Counted from the first letter of the stretch, positions 1 through 5,826 are shown. The stretch is DNA of 5,826 bases from an uncultured archaeon (GCA_937890045.1 CALBXV010000510.1:1-5826); one strand, 5' to 3'. Numbers and translations are program-made. The notes: a model not told the origin generated them from the sequence alone.

Positions 1-2
1 GC

Positions 3-3000
3 ACACCTATTTCAGCTACGATATCTCCATTCTCACATAATAATAGAGATTTTGAAGGTACTGGATCCTCTCTTACACATATACCGCAACCAAATTCGGT
101 TATAGAATTAGATTATCAATATTATTTAGGACGTGCTGATAAATTATATATAAACGATAAAGGTCAGCTTATTGTATCAAAGGGCGCTTCAGCTAAACAT
201 CCGGCTTATTCAAATAAAATAATTCCAAAAGCTATGATGTTGTGTGGTATCCATATTTGGCCATATACTCGTAGGACAAGTGATGTGAAATTAACTATTC
301 CATCAAATAGGCGTTGGACGATGAAAGATATTACTGGTCTTTCAAAACGTATAAGGTCGATTGAGCGTACAGTAACTTTATCTTTATTAGAAAAAGAAGC
401 AGAAAATTTTAGAATTTTGGATGCTAATGGGTTTGATAGATTTAAAACAGGATTTATTGTAGATAGCTTTAAAGATCACGGTGTAGGAAATATCTATCAC
501 GAAGATTACAGTGGCTCTGTAGATAAGTTTAAAGGTGAATTTAGACCTGAGCATGATGTTCAGGCTGTAGAGTTAATTGAAGAAAATACAACAGATACGG
601 ATCGGCTTGATGACCACTATGTAAGAAGGACTGATATGGTTATGTTGCCTTATAGTGATACTAAATTAGCTAATCATGGTAACCCATATGCTTCTAGATT
701 AGAAAATCTTAATCCATTTAATGTGATTTTTTGGGAAGGGATAGTAACCTTGGATCCAGAATCAGATTTGTGGATTGATACTGATAGAGAACCTGCTTTT
801 ACTGTAAATGTTGAAGGAGATTATGCCCAATGGTTGTCCTGGATGGGAGATAAAACTACCCGAATAGATTGGAATTCTTGGCAAACAGATTCAGTTGACC
901 TACAATTAGGTATGGAGACCGATGTAACCACGACCTCTGATGGCGGGAAAGTTACAGGACAAAGAGTAGATCCGAACATTCTCCGGACGGCATCCGGTGA
1001 TTTAATCGGTAGACAGATATTCGATATCATTTCGACCGAGATAACAACTGAAGTAACTAATACGGTGTCCGGCACAGTTTCTTTAGAGCAGTCTAGAACT
1101 GGTACACAATTTGATTTAGAAGAATTCAGACAAACTAGAAGTGCTGGTGATGAAACTACAATGGAAATTATTCCATGGATGCGCCAACGTGATGTGGAAA
1201 TAACTGTTACTGGTATGAAACCTAATACACAAGTTTATGCATTTTTTAATAATAAAGATGTTGGTAATTATGTAAGGCCTTCTGGTATTTCTTTAGCTGA
1301 AACTCCCCTATCAACCGCTATAGATAAATCAGCTACAACAGTTACAGTAAGTAATACGGCAGGTTTTCCTAATGCTCCGGGCGCATTGACAATAAGCCGA
1401 GCGGTAGATCCAGTTTCACCAGATAGAACTTTTGATCCGGGTGATTTAGCTTCAGGTTCAAATAACCAATATAGGTGGACTGATATCAATGGCACCATGT
1501 TAGTCACTTCTGAAAAAATGGTATATTCAGCTAAAACAGGAACAACATTTACGATTAGTCAGCGGGGAGCTGATAATACTACAATTCAAGCTCATAGCCA
1601 ATACACAGATAGTAATGGTGTATTACAGTGGCCTACAGTTTCAAGTGGGGTTAGAGGGATGCCATTGGTAACAGATTCATTAGGACAATTGCAATGTACG
1701 TTTAGTATTCCTAATGAAACTGGTATGAGATTCCCAATTGGGGATGGAGTTTTTAGATTAACTGATAGTGATTCTAATAGTAAAATAGTTGGGACTATTG
1801 ATACTGCCGCAGAAGGAGTTTATCATGCTTTTGGCCAACAACAAATTAAGCAAGAAAGGATAAATTCTTTACGGCAGGGAAGAGTTACTAGAGATGATTC
1901 TTTATATGAAACTAGAAATTCTACTGATAACCCCAATTTAACTTCCAGTGCTTCGGCTACTTCTTCAGACTCCGACACTGTCTCGGTCGAAGGTGAAAGA
2001 TTCCATGGTTGGTTTGATCCTATTGCTCAGACAATTATGATTCAAGAACCACAATTCCCACATGGAGTTTTTGCTACTAAAGTGGAGGTGTTCTTTGGAG
2101 AAAAAGACACAACCGCGGCCCCAGCGCCAGTTCGTTGTGAATTGCGTACAGTGGTAAATGGTTACCCAACTGATACAGCTATGCCTGGAAGCCAAATTAC
2201 TCTTGAAGCTTCAGAAGTAAATGTTTCCAGTGATGCTTCTTTACCCACAGTATTTACCTTTGAATGGCCTCAGCAGCTAGATGCTGACCAAGAATATTGT
2301 ATAGTATTAATTAGTTCTTCTTTAGATTATAAAGTTTGGATTTCAAGATTAGGGGAAATTGATATTGGAGGAACTTCAGCTATTAGTGAACAGCCTTATT
2401 TAGGATCATTATTCAAATCACAGAACGCTTCTACATGGACAGCTTCTCAGTATGAAGATTTAAAATTCCAACTTTATAGAGCTACATTTGATATAAGTAA
2501 AACCGGCAATTTATATATGACTAATCAGCCTTTAGGAAGAAGTGAGGGGTTTGTTCCAAAATCTGATGGAACTACAAGATACTTAAAGAAAAATCCTATT
2601 GTATTTGATACTGCTGTGAATAATAAAGCTAAAGTTGAAATGTTTGGCCATGGTATGTATGATAATATAAACAACGTTATCATTAAAGACGTACATTCAG
2701 AAATATCAGATACTACATTAAATGAAGGTGCCACATTGACAGCGGCAGATACAACTATTACATTAACTTCATCTACTAATTTCCCAACTACTGGTTGGAT
2801 TAAAATTGATGATGAGGTTATAACTTATAGTGGTGTGTCTGGCAACGATTTAACTGGTTGTGTCCGCGGACTAGATGGTACTACAGCAGCTACACATAGC
2901 GATGATAGTGTTGTTCAGTGTTATGTTCTTAATGGAGTACCACTAACTGAAATTAATAAAACACATACAGCTATTACCGGAATGGAAATTGATAGTTTTG

Positions 3001-3896
3001 ATATTCCAATTTCATCACCACCTACAAGAACAATGTCTGCCGGTGGTATAAATGCACTTATAACAAAGAATGTGCCTTATGATACACTATATGCAAAAAT
3101 TAGAATGATAGATAATCCAGCTACCAGTGTAGAAACGTATGCACAAGTAACTTCTGGTAAGACTTTAGGTTCTCCAGATTCTGGTGCATTTTATCAGACC
3201 TCTTTTGTTAGAACACCAAATGCTTCTAAGTTTGAGTTCCCGTTATATGAGAATTATAATTTTACTAAACCTCATATTATAGCTTCACCTATTAATGAAG
3301 CTAATGAATTGGCAGGCAAGAAATCATTGAGATTTTCGGCAGAATTAAATTCTAGTAGAAATGAAATGTCACCGGTTATAGATATTGGTAAAGGACAATC
3401 TGGTGTTATAGCTATCTCTAATAGAATTAACAAAGTAGATAATGTTGGTGACGTTGGTGCTTTAACGGCTAATATTTTTAAAGATTCTAGTGCTCCAGAA
3501 GGTGATAATAATACAGCAATATATATGACTAAAGAAATTAATTTGAGGCAACCAAGCACAGCAATTAAAGTTATGTTTGATGCATCAGTACAATCTGAGG
3601 CTGGGTTAAAAGTGTATTATAGAATCAAGCGATCTAATTCTGAGCAGGTTTTTGGAGATATTGGTTGGGTGCCATTTAATGATACAGGCAATCCTGATGA
3701 AGAAGTGCCGATATCACTTTCTATGAATGATTTTAGGGAATATGAATTTACAGCAGGCAATAATGATGATGTAGCTACAACAACATTACCATTAGAAGAT
3801 TTTTCATCCTTTGCTGTGAAGATTGTATTACAATCATTGAATACAGCAAAGCCTCCATTATTACGACAATTTAGAGCATTAGCTTTGGCAGTATAA
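3..3896 (+). CDS. Large DUF4815-type phage virion structural protein, 5' partial
   Basis: The frame is open from base 3, so the first ATG at 234 is internal; 1297 residues are visible and the N-terminus is missing. Numbering from base 3, the N-terminal part matches my recollection of DUF4815 proteins from T4-like marine phages: YYLGRADKLY near residue 39, RRWTMKDI at 103, GFDRFKTGFIVDSF near 143. It continues with IIPWMRQRD near 389 and KPNTQVYAFF, then FRLTD near 585, WFDPIAQTIMI near 669 and QPYLGSLFKSQN near 797. SPVIDIG near 1123 and the terminal FRALALAV suggest a complete C-terminus. Two related beta modules lie at about 434-538 and 907-973, and a Ser/Thr/Asp linker at about 647-661. 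No membrane segment or catalytic motif is evident. The family is known as a virion structural protein; a place in the baseplate, neck or fibre attachment is inference. It is followed after one base by the next gene. Confidence 0.88.
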   Translation, partial: TPISATISPFSHNNRDFEGTGSSLTHIPQPNSVIELDYQYYLGRADKLYINDKGQLIVSKGASAKHPAYSNKIIPKAMMLCGIHIWPYTRRTSDVKLTIPSNRRWTMKDITGLSKRIRSIERTVTLSLLEKEAENFRILDANGFDRFKTGFIVDSFKDHGVGNIYHEDYSGSVDKFKGEFRPEHDVQAVELIEENTTDTDRLDDHYVRRTDMVMLPYSDTKLANHGNPYASRLENLNPFNVIFWEGIVTLDPESDLWIDTDREPAFTVNVEGDYAQWLSWMGDKTTRIDWNSWQTDSVDLQLGMETDVTTTSDGGKVTGQRVDPNILRTASGDLIGRQIFDIISTEITTEVTNTVSGTVSLEQSRTGTQFDLEEFRQTRSAGDETTMEIIPWMRQRDVEITVTGMKPNTQVYAFFNNKDVGNYVRPSGISLAETPLSTAIDKSATTVTVSNTAGFPNAPGALTISRAVDPVSPDRTFDPGDLASGSNNQYRWTDINGTMLVTSEKMVYSAKTGTTFTISQRGADNTTIQAHSQYTDSNGVLQWPTVSSGVRGMPLVTDSLGQLQCTFSIPNETGMRFPIGDGVFRLTDSDSNSKIVGTIDTAAEGVYHAFGQQQIKQERINSLRQGRVTRDDSLYETRNSTDNPNLTSSASATSSDSDTVSVEGERFHGWFDPIAQTIMIQEPQFPHGVFATKVEVFFGEKDTTAAPAPVRCELRTVVNGYPTDTAMPGSQITLEASEVNVSSDASLPTVFTFEWPQQLDADQEYCIVLISSSLDYKVWISRLGEIDIGGTSAISEQPYLGSLFKSQNASTWTASQYEDLKFQLYRATFDISKTGNLYMTNQPLGRSEGFVPKSDGTTRYLKKNPIVFDTAVNNKAKVEMFGHGMYDNINNVIIKDVHSEISDTTLNEGATLTAADTTITLTSSTNFPTTGWIKIDDEVITYSGVSGNDLTGCVRGLDGTTAATHSDDSVVQCYVLNGVPLTEINKTHTAITGMEIDSFDIPISSPPTRTMSAGGINALITKNVPYDTLYAKIRMIDNPATSVETYAQVTSGKTLGSPDSGAFYQTSFVRTPNASKFEFPLYENYNFTKPHIIASPINEANELAGKKSLRFSAELNSSRNEMSPVIDIGKGQSGVIAISNRINKVDNVGDVGALTANIFKDSSAPEGDNNTAIYMTKEINLRQPSTAIKVMFDASVQSEAGLKVYYRIKRSNSEQVFGDIGWVPFNDTGNPDEEVPISLSMNDFREYEFTAGNNDDVATTTLPLEDFSSFAVKIVLQSLNTAKPPLLRQFRALALAV
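1302..1616 (+). repeat. Beta module copy A (interrupted) in the large virion protein
   Basis: This segment encodes a module related to the one at 2721-2919. The shared order is a T(T/I)V-type strand pair ending in a Phe-Pro turn (AGFPN here, TNFPT in copy B), then a strand with E and a YS turn (SEKMVYSAKTG versus DDEVITYSGVSG), then RG followed by a TT...HS segment (RGADNTTIQAHS versus RGLDGTTAATHS). In this copy about 40 residues separate the FP turn from the EKMVYS strand, where copy B has only a few. The RG/HS arrangement is common in marine phage structural proteins. The boundaries are approximate. Confidence 0.6.
1941..1985 (+). other. Ser/Thr/Asp-rich linker segment within the large virion protein
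   Basis: Fifteen codons encode a run dominated by Ser, Thr, Ala and Asp (TSSASATSSDSDTVS). The run separates the N-terminal DUF4815 core from the block beginning WFDPIAQT. Its low complexity suggests a flexible interdomain linker. The second half uses TCC, GAC, GTC and TCG codons, which are scarcer in the surrounding AT-rich code. Confidence 0.5.
2721..2919 (+). repeat. Beta module copy B (compact form) in the large virion protein
   Basis: This is a compact version of the module at 1302-1616, about 66 residues long. It reads as alternating Thr-rich strands (TTITLTSST), an FPTTGWIKIDDE turn and strand, VITYSGVSG, then TGCVRGLDG and a THS ending. I know this pattern (small residue, FP, G, I, EIITY, RG, AHS) as a recurring insert in marine phage fibre and virion proteins. 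Its function is unknown; a surface-exposed or oligomer-forming beta domain is an inference. Confidence 0.65.
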
Positions 3897-3897
3897 T

Positions 3898-4134
3898 ATG
3901 GACCTAAAAATAAAAGGACATCCTGATCTAGTTAAAGATAAATTTTCAGGTGCTGTTTTGTCGAACAATCGAGCAGCTTATGCAGCTGTCAAACGAAGGC
4001 ATCAAAATTTAAAAGATCAGAAAGATCAAATAGAAGAACAAAGTAAAGAGATAAATATTATAAAAACAGAACTAACGGAAATTAAAAATTTATTAGTAGC
4101 TCTTGTAGATGGAAGAATTGATGATGGCAAATAG
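3898..4134 (+). CDS. Small coiled-coil phage protein of unknown function
   Basis: This 78-residue protein begins with a short motif, KGHPDLVKDKFSGAVLSNN, followed by a charged helix from about residue 26 to 70 (RRHQNLKDQKDQIEEQSK, then IIKTELTEIKNLLVALV). The heptad-like spacing of I, L and V in the second half suggests a coiled coil. The layout G-H-x-x-L-x-(R/K)-D, G-A-(I/V), then a helix ending in ELxEIKxLL resembles small uncharacterised proteins that I recall near structural genes of T4-like marine phages. Their function is unknown. The start follows the stop of the large gene by one base and no Shine-Dalgarno sequence is visible, so translation probably depends on coupling to that gene. 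The 3' end overlaps the next gene by 11 nt. A role as virion chaperone or oligomerising assembly factor is speculation. Confidence 0.75.
   Translation: MDLKIKGHPDLVKDKFSGAVLSNNRAAYAAVKRRHQNLKDQKDQIEEQSKEINIIKTELTEIKNLLVALVDGRIDDGK
4111..4116 (+). promoter_or_regulatory. Ribosome binding site supporting the start at 4124
   Basis: GGAAGA lies 7 nt before the ATG at 4124 and inside the upstream coiled-coil gene. It would lie inside the coding sequence if translation began at 4109, so it supports the shorter product. Confidence 0.5.
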
Positions 4135-4333
4135 AAACATTACAAAAACCAATACGGTACAAGAGTTTGCTCATACTTATAACGCTACAGCTCAAGACGT
4201 GGGTGATATTGGAGATTTAAATAAATACCTTTATAATACAACACCTACGGATATAGTAGAAGCAGTTAGAACTAAAATGGGCAGAAAAGAGCTTCTAAAA
4301 TGGATTTTCGTAATGACGAATGATGTGGAGTAA
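4124..4333 (+). CDS. Stand-alone DVGDIGDLN-motif phage protein, paralogue 1
   Basis: The product has 69 residues when started at the ATG at 4124. In-frame ATGs at 4109 and 4121 also exist. I chose 4124 because it gives MANRN, which aligns without gaps to MADRN of the next gene, and because GGAAGA at 4111-4116 sits 7 nt upstream. Residues 25-33 are DVGDIGDLN, the next block is PTDIVEAV at 41-48, and the C-terminus is basic then hydrophobic (GRKELLKWIFVM). In marine phages a similar MA(N/D)RN...F...N...DVGDI..L...TD.V.A(V/I)NE module often begins or repeats within tail-fibre proteins. Here it ends after one unit with no fibre shaft. It overlaps the upstream gene by 11 nt. Function is unknown; a fibre-attachment adaptor or the remnant of a fibre N-terminus are both possible. 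Confidence 0.75.
   Translation: MANRNITKTNTVQEFAHTYNATAQDVGDIGDLNKYLYNTTPTDIVEAVRTKMGRKELLKWIFVMTNDVE
4202..4222 (+). repeat. 21-base direct repeat, copy 1 (encodes GDIGDLN)
   Basis: The block is identical to bases 4418-4438 and encodes GDIGDLN in both paralogues. The copies are 216 bases apart and in the same frame. Flanking bases (GACGTG versus GATGTT before it) differ at third positions, which points to an old gene duplication with strong protein constraint rather than a recent one. Confidence 0.9.
4327..4330 (+). promoter_or_regulatory. Ribosome binding site for the second paralogue
   Basis: GGAG directly precedes the TAA of the first paralogue and is 9 nt from the ATG at 4340, so a terminating ribosome covers the site. 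Confidence 0.6.
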
Positions 4334-4339
4334 AGAATA

Positions 4340-4534
4340 ATGGCAGATAGAAACGTACCAGATTCAGCTACTTTAGCTCTATGGAAAGATAGTTATAATT
4401 TAACAGCTGAAGATGTTGGTGATATTGGAGATTTAAATGCTCCTTTTTCAGGAATACCTACTGATTTGGTAGAAGGAATAAATTCAAAAATAGAAAGAAA
4501 AAGATCTATCGCTTTGGCGGTGGCTTTAGGATAG
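4340..4534 (+). CDS. Stand-alone DVGDIGDLN-motif phage protein, paralogue 2
   Basis: The product has 64 residues: MADRN at the start, a YNLTAEDVGDIGDLN block at 19-33, PTDLVEGI at 40-47, then a basic stretch and a hydrophobic Ala-rich end (RKRSIALAVALG). It aligns to the preceding gene from residue 1 to 33 without gaps, and beyond that with one gap of a single residue. The two coding sequences share a 21-base identical block at the motif. GGAG at 4327-4330, inside the end of the previous gene, is spaced 9 nt from the ATG, and the intergenic gap is 6 nt. As with its paralogue, the module resembles part of a tail fibre, but no fibre follows in frame. The function is not known. Confidence 0.75.
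   Translation: MADRNVPDSATLALWKDSYNLTAEDVGDIGDLNAPFSGIPTDLVEGINSKIERKRSIALAVALG
4418..4438 (+). repeat. 21-base direct repeat, copy 2 (encodes GDIGDLN)
   Basis: This is the second copy of the block at 4202-4222, in the same position within the downstream paralogue. It falls inside the only strongly conserved stretch shared by the two genes. Confidence 0.9.
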
Positions 4535-4536
4535 GA
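4533..4536 (+). promoter_or_regulatory. Ribosome binding site overlapping a stop codon
   Basis: AGGA begins within the TAG stop of the second paralogue (4532-4534) and is 7 nt from the ATG at 4544. An A-rich spacer follows. Confidence 0.6.
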
Positions 4537-4543
4537 CAAAAAA

Positions 4544-4882
4544 ATGGCAAATGATTTTAAAAATGAAATAGCTAAGGATATAGCTATAGACACAGGAGCT
4601 TTTACAACACTATATACAACTCCTGCAGCAATGGCAACTGTTCTTTTAGAATTAGATATAGCAAATACTCATGCTACAGATGACATTACAGTTAGTGTAA
4701 CTTTAACTTCCGGCGGAACTGAAGTGTATTTGGTTAAGAAAGCTCCTGTTCCGGTTGGCGGCGCTTTAAAAGCAGTATCAGGGCAAAAGATTGTTTTAGA
4801 AGCTGCCGAAGTGCTTAAAGTAGCAGCTAGTGTAGCATCTTCAGCTGATGTAATTTGCTCTCTATTGGAGGATGTTAACTAA
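4544..4882 (+). CDS. Small beta-rich virion-type phage protein (MANDFK family)
   Basis: This 112-residue protein alternates short Thr/Val/Ala strands and has no charged helix, membrane segment or signal peptide. Visible landmarks are MANDFKNEIAKDI at the start, TTLYTTPAAMATVLLELDIAN at about 21-41, DITVSVTL, VYLVKKAPVPVGGALKAVSGQKIVLEAAEVLKV at about 61-93, and SADVICSLLED at the end. The order (TxYTxPA, LxxANxxxxxITV, YLVKxAPxPxGxAL, GKIVLxAxDxxxV, S(A/V)DVIxSxLE) matches small uncharacterised phage proteins I know from marine and other tailed phages, often next to tail-fibre genes. A beta-sandwich on the virion is the likely fold by inference. AGGA at 4533-4536, overlapping the previous stop, lies 7 nt before the ATG. 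The stop TAA shares its last base with the next ATG. Confidence 0.8.
   Translation: MANDFKNEIAKDIAIDTGAFTTLYTTPAAMATVLLELDIANTHATDDITVSVTLTSGGTEVYLVKKAPVPVGGALKAVSGQKIVLEAAEVLKVAASVASSADVICSLLEDVN
4867..4872 (+). promoter_or_regulatory. Strong ribosome binding site for the fibre-tip-like gene
   Basis: GGAGGA is the best Shine-Dalgarno match of the cassette and is 9 nt from the ATG at 4882. It lies inside the end of the preceding gene, so initiation and termination meet at the TAATG junction. Confidence 0.75.
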
Positions 4883-5484
4883 TGCCAGCTGGATATGTAG
4901 GTAATGGACCAGCACACAGAGACCCAACAGCCGGGGGTTCGACTTGGGTTGAAAAAACAGGAGACTATACTGCAACTGCTGGAGATAAATTAATAGTAGA
5001 TACAAGTACGGCAGTAGTGATTACTCTACCGGCCGCAGCTACTTTAGGTGATGAAATTAGAATTATAGATGGTACTGGACAAGCTGGTGGAGCTTTAACC
5101 ATGGATACATTTAGTGGAGCTGATGCATTAAGAACCGGACCAAATACATATACCGGAGTAACTGGTACATCCTCTGGAACAGGTACAGTGGGTACATTTA
5201 ATATTATAGTAGACAGCACTGGTGATGTTACATCTGTTACAGTTGTTACTGGTGGTAGTGGACATGCAGTAGATGATACCATTACGATTGCAGATGCTGT
5301 TTTAGGTAATGGTGGTGCAGTAGACTTTACAATGGATGTTGCTACAACTAGCGCATTAACAGTATACCAAAACGGACTAAAAATTGTAGGGGAAGACCTT
5401 GCATTATCTATTACAACCTATAGAGCAGCTATTACTTTAGTGTATTACAATGCTGCACAGGGTTGGGTATTAGCGGAGAATTAA
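4882..5484 (+). CDS. Beta-rich fibre-tip-like phage protein with a nested insert
   Basis: The product has 200 residues. After an N-terminal stretch rich in Gly and Pro (to about residue 20), residues 26-75 read as a strand-rich module: YTATAGDKLIVDTS, VITLPAAATLGDEIRIID, GGALTMD. Residues 157-200 give the expected remainder: ALTVYQNGLKIVGEDLALS, then AAITLVYYNAAQGWVLAEN. This order, (DTS...LP...GD.(I/V)...D...NG.KI.G...L...A..L.Y....GW.L), is common in C-terminal domains of phage fibre and virion proteins. Between the halves, about 87-156, lies a Gly/Thr/Val module (YTGVTGTSSGTGTVGTFN, VTGGSGHAVDDTITIAD, GNGGAVDFTMDV) that resembles another marine phage fibre module. No enzyme motif is evident. 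GGAGGA at 4867-4872 precedes the ATG by 9 nt. A surface-exposed or fibre-tip role is inference. Confidence 0.8.
   Translation: MPAGYVGNGPAHRDPTAGGSTWVEKTGDYTATAGDKLIVDTSTAVVITLPAAATLGDEIRIIDGTGQAGGALTMDTFSGADALRTGPNTYTGVTGTSSGTGTVGTFNIIVDSTGDVTSVTVVTGGSGHAVDDTITIADAVLGNGGAVDFTMDVATTSALTVYQNGLKIVGEDLALSITTYRAAITLVYYNAAQGWVLAEN
5140..5349 (+). other. Putative inserted Gly/Thr-rich module within the fibre-tip-like protein
   Basis: About 70 residues (87-156) carry the pattern TGVTG..SGTG..GTFNI, a strand pair with GDVTSVTVVTGGSGH, VDDTITIAD, then LGNGGAVDFTMDVAT. I recall this G-(T/S)-G-(Y/H)-A-V-x-D-x-I-T-I signature as a stand-alone repeated module in marine phage fibres. Flanking it are two similar strands, GGALTMD and SALTVYQ. 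That is what one would expect if the module had been placed inside an ancestral loop. The boundaries are approximate. Confidence 0.55.
5475..5478 (+). promoter_or_regulatory. Ribosome binding site for the last, partial gene
   Basis: GGAG lies in the final codons of the 200-residue gene, 9 nt before the ATG at 5488, and fixes the start of the truncated last gene. Confidence 0.65.
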
Positions 5485-5487
5485 TAA

Positions 5488-5826
5488 ATGGCAAATGATC
5501 AATTTTATAAACCGTGGAAAATATCACCACCATATGCAACGGGTCTCGTACCGCCAAATCCGGGTGGCAACATTTATAACGATTTGAACCCCGGTTCTAC
5601 CTACGACCCTATTCCTGCGGGAACTACAATAATAGATCAGGCTACTTTTTTGAATGCCCAGTTACCCGATCCTAATTTTGTTCCCACCGAATATATTGCA
5701 ACACAAGATGGAAATAATAATATAACTCACCTAAATATAGATGTTTCAAATATGTATGGCGGTACGTCGGAGCCTTATCGTATCATAAACAGCGATAACC
5801 TGATAGCGTTGACCCATCCCACACTG
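5488..5826 (+). CDS. Unrecognised phage protein, 3' partial
   Basis: The frame stays open from the ATG at 5488 to the last base of the window, giving 113 residues with no stop. The start is supported by GGAG at 5475-5478, 9 nt upstream and inside the end of the previous gene. The N-terminus is MANDQFYKPWKISPPYATGL, then a Pro, Asn and Gly-rich region (VPPNPGGNIYNDLNPGSTYDPIPAGTT), followed by mixed polar sequence (DQATFLNAQLPDPNFVPTEYIA, THLNIDVSNMYGG). I do not recognise a family. Position after fibre-like genes and the Pro/Gly-rich start fit a virion or fibre protein, but that is inference. Codons such as CCC, ACC, TAC, GAC and CTC are used more here than in the upstream genes. Confidence 0.75.
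   Translation, partial: MANDQFYKPWKISPPYATGLVPPNPGGNIYNDLNPGSTYDPIPAGTTIIDQATFLNAQLPDPNFVPTEYIATQDGNNNITHLNIDVSNMYGGTSEPYRIINSDNLIALTHPTL

Noticed and set aside
234..236. ATG at 234 as the start of the large gene.
   Set aside because: The frame is open to base 3 and the 77 residues upstream include YYLGRADKLY, which fits the same DUF4815-type protein, so the ATG is internal.
821..3559. Minus-strand open frames of 69-95 codons opposite the large gene (for example 821-1075, 1268-1507, 1965-2195, 2525-2734, 3272-3559).
   Set aside because: They lie wholly within a well supported coding gene, show no recognisable protein pattern and have no consistent arrangement; they are shadows.
4109..4123. 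Upstream ATGs at 4109 and 4121 as the start of the first paralogue.
   Set aside because: The extra residues MEELM lack a counterpart in the second paralogue, and the likely ribosome binding site would fall inside the coding region.
4050..4227. ATAAATA-like matches to the T4 late promoter at 4050-4057 and 4220-4227.
   Set aside because: Both lie inside coding sequence, and short AT-only matches are expected by chance in DNA this AT-rich. Conservation in relatives or mapped 5' ends would be needed.
4393..5282. Minus-strand open frames at 4393-4593 and 4965-5282.
   Set aside because: Both are antisense to recognisable phage genes. The second is a Val/Pro/Thr-rich mirror of a Gly/Thr-rich coding sequence.
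3897..5487. Transcription terminators or regulatory RNAs between the small genes.
   Set aside because: The gaps are 9 bases or fewer or are overlaps, and I saw no GC-rich hairpin followed by a T run.

Overview
The window looks like part of the late structural cassette of an AT-rich, T4-like marine tailed phage or prophage-like contig. All supported genes lie on the + strand, head to tail, with gaps of only a few bases or short overlaps. The first gene resembles the large DUF4815-type virion proteins of T4-like myoviruses of marine cyanobacteria and Pelagibacter. The smaller downstream proteins resemble accessory tail-fibre and virion modules common in marine phages. There is no host gene, integrase, tRNA, lysis gene or replication gene here to fix the host, so calling it a cyanophage, a pelagiphage or a phage of another marine bacterium would be inference.

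Layout. Bases 3-3896 hold the 3' part of a very large virion protein: 1297 residues are visible, and the true start lies upstream of the window. Bases 3898-4134 encode a 78-residue protein with a predicted coiled coil and unknown function. Bases 4124-4333 and 4340-4534 encode two small tandem paralogues (69 and 64 residues). Both start MA(N/D)RN and carry the block DVGDIGDLN at identical positions; this module normally resembles the N-terminus or a repeat of longer phage fibre proteins, but here it stands alone twice. Bases 4544-4882 encode a 112-residue beta-rich small virion-type protein. Bases 4882-5484 encode a 200-residue beta-rich, fibre-tip-like protein that appears to contain one module inserted inside another. 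Bases 5488 to the window end hold the 5' part of an unrecognised gene with a proline- and asparagine-rich N-terminus and more GC-rich codons.

The tight packing (11-nt overlap, TAATG junction, Shine-Dalgarno sites inside the preceding gene or over its stop codon) suggests one co-transcribed and partly translationally coupled unit. The most likely shared role is building the tail, fibres or host-contact surface of the virion. No stretch over 300 bases lacks a gene, and I saw no convincing terminator, RNA gene, CRISPR array or mobile element. I do not see a wholly new system. The best leads are the stand-alone duplicated DVGDIGDLN proteins, the nested module in the 200-residue protein, the repeated module in the large protein, and the compositionally distinct last gene.
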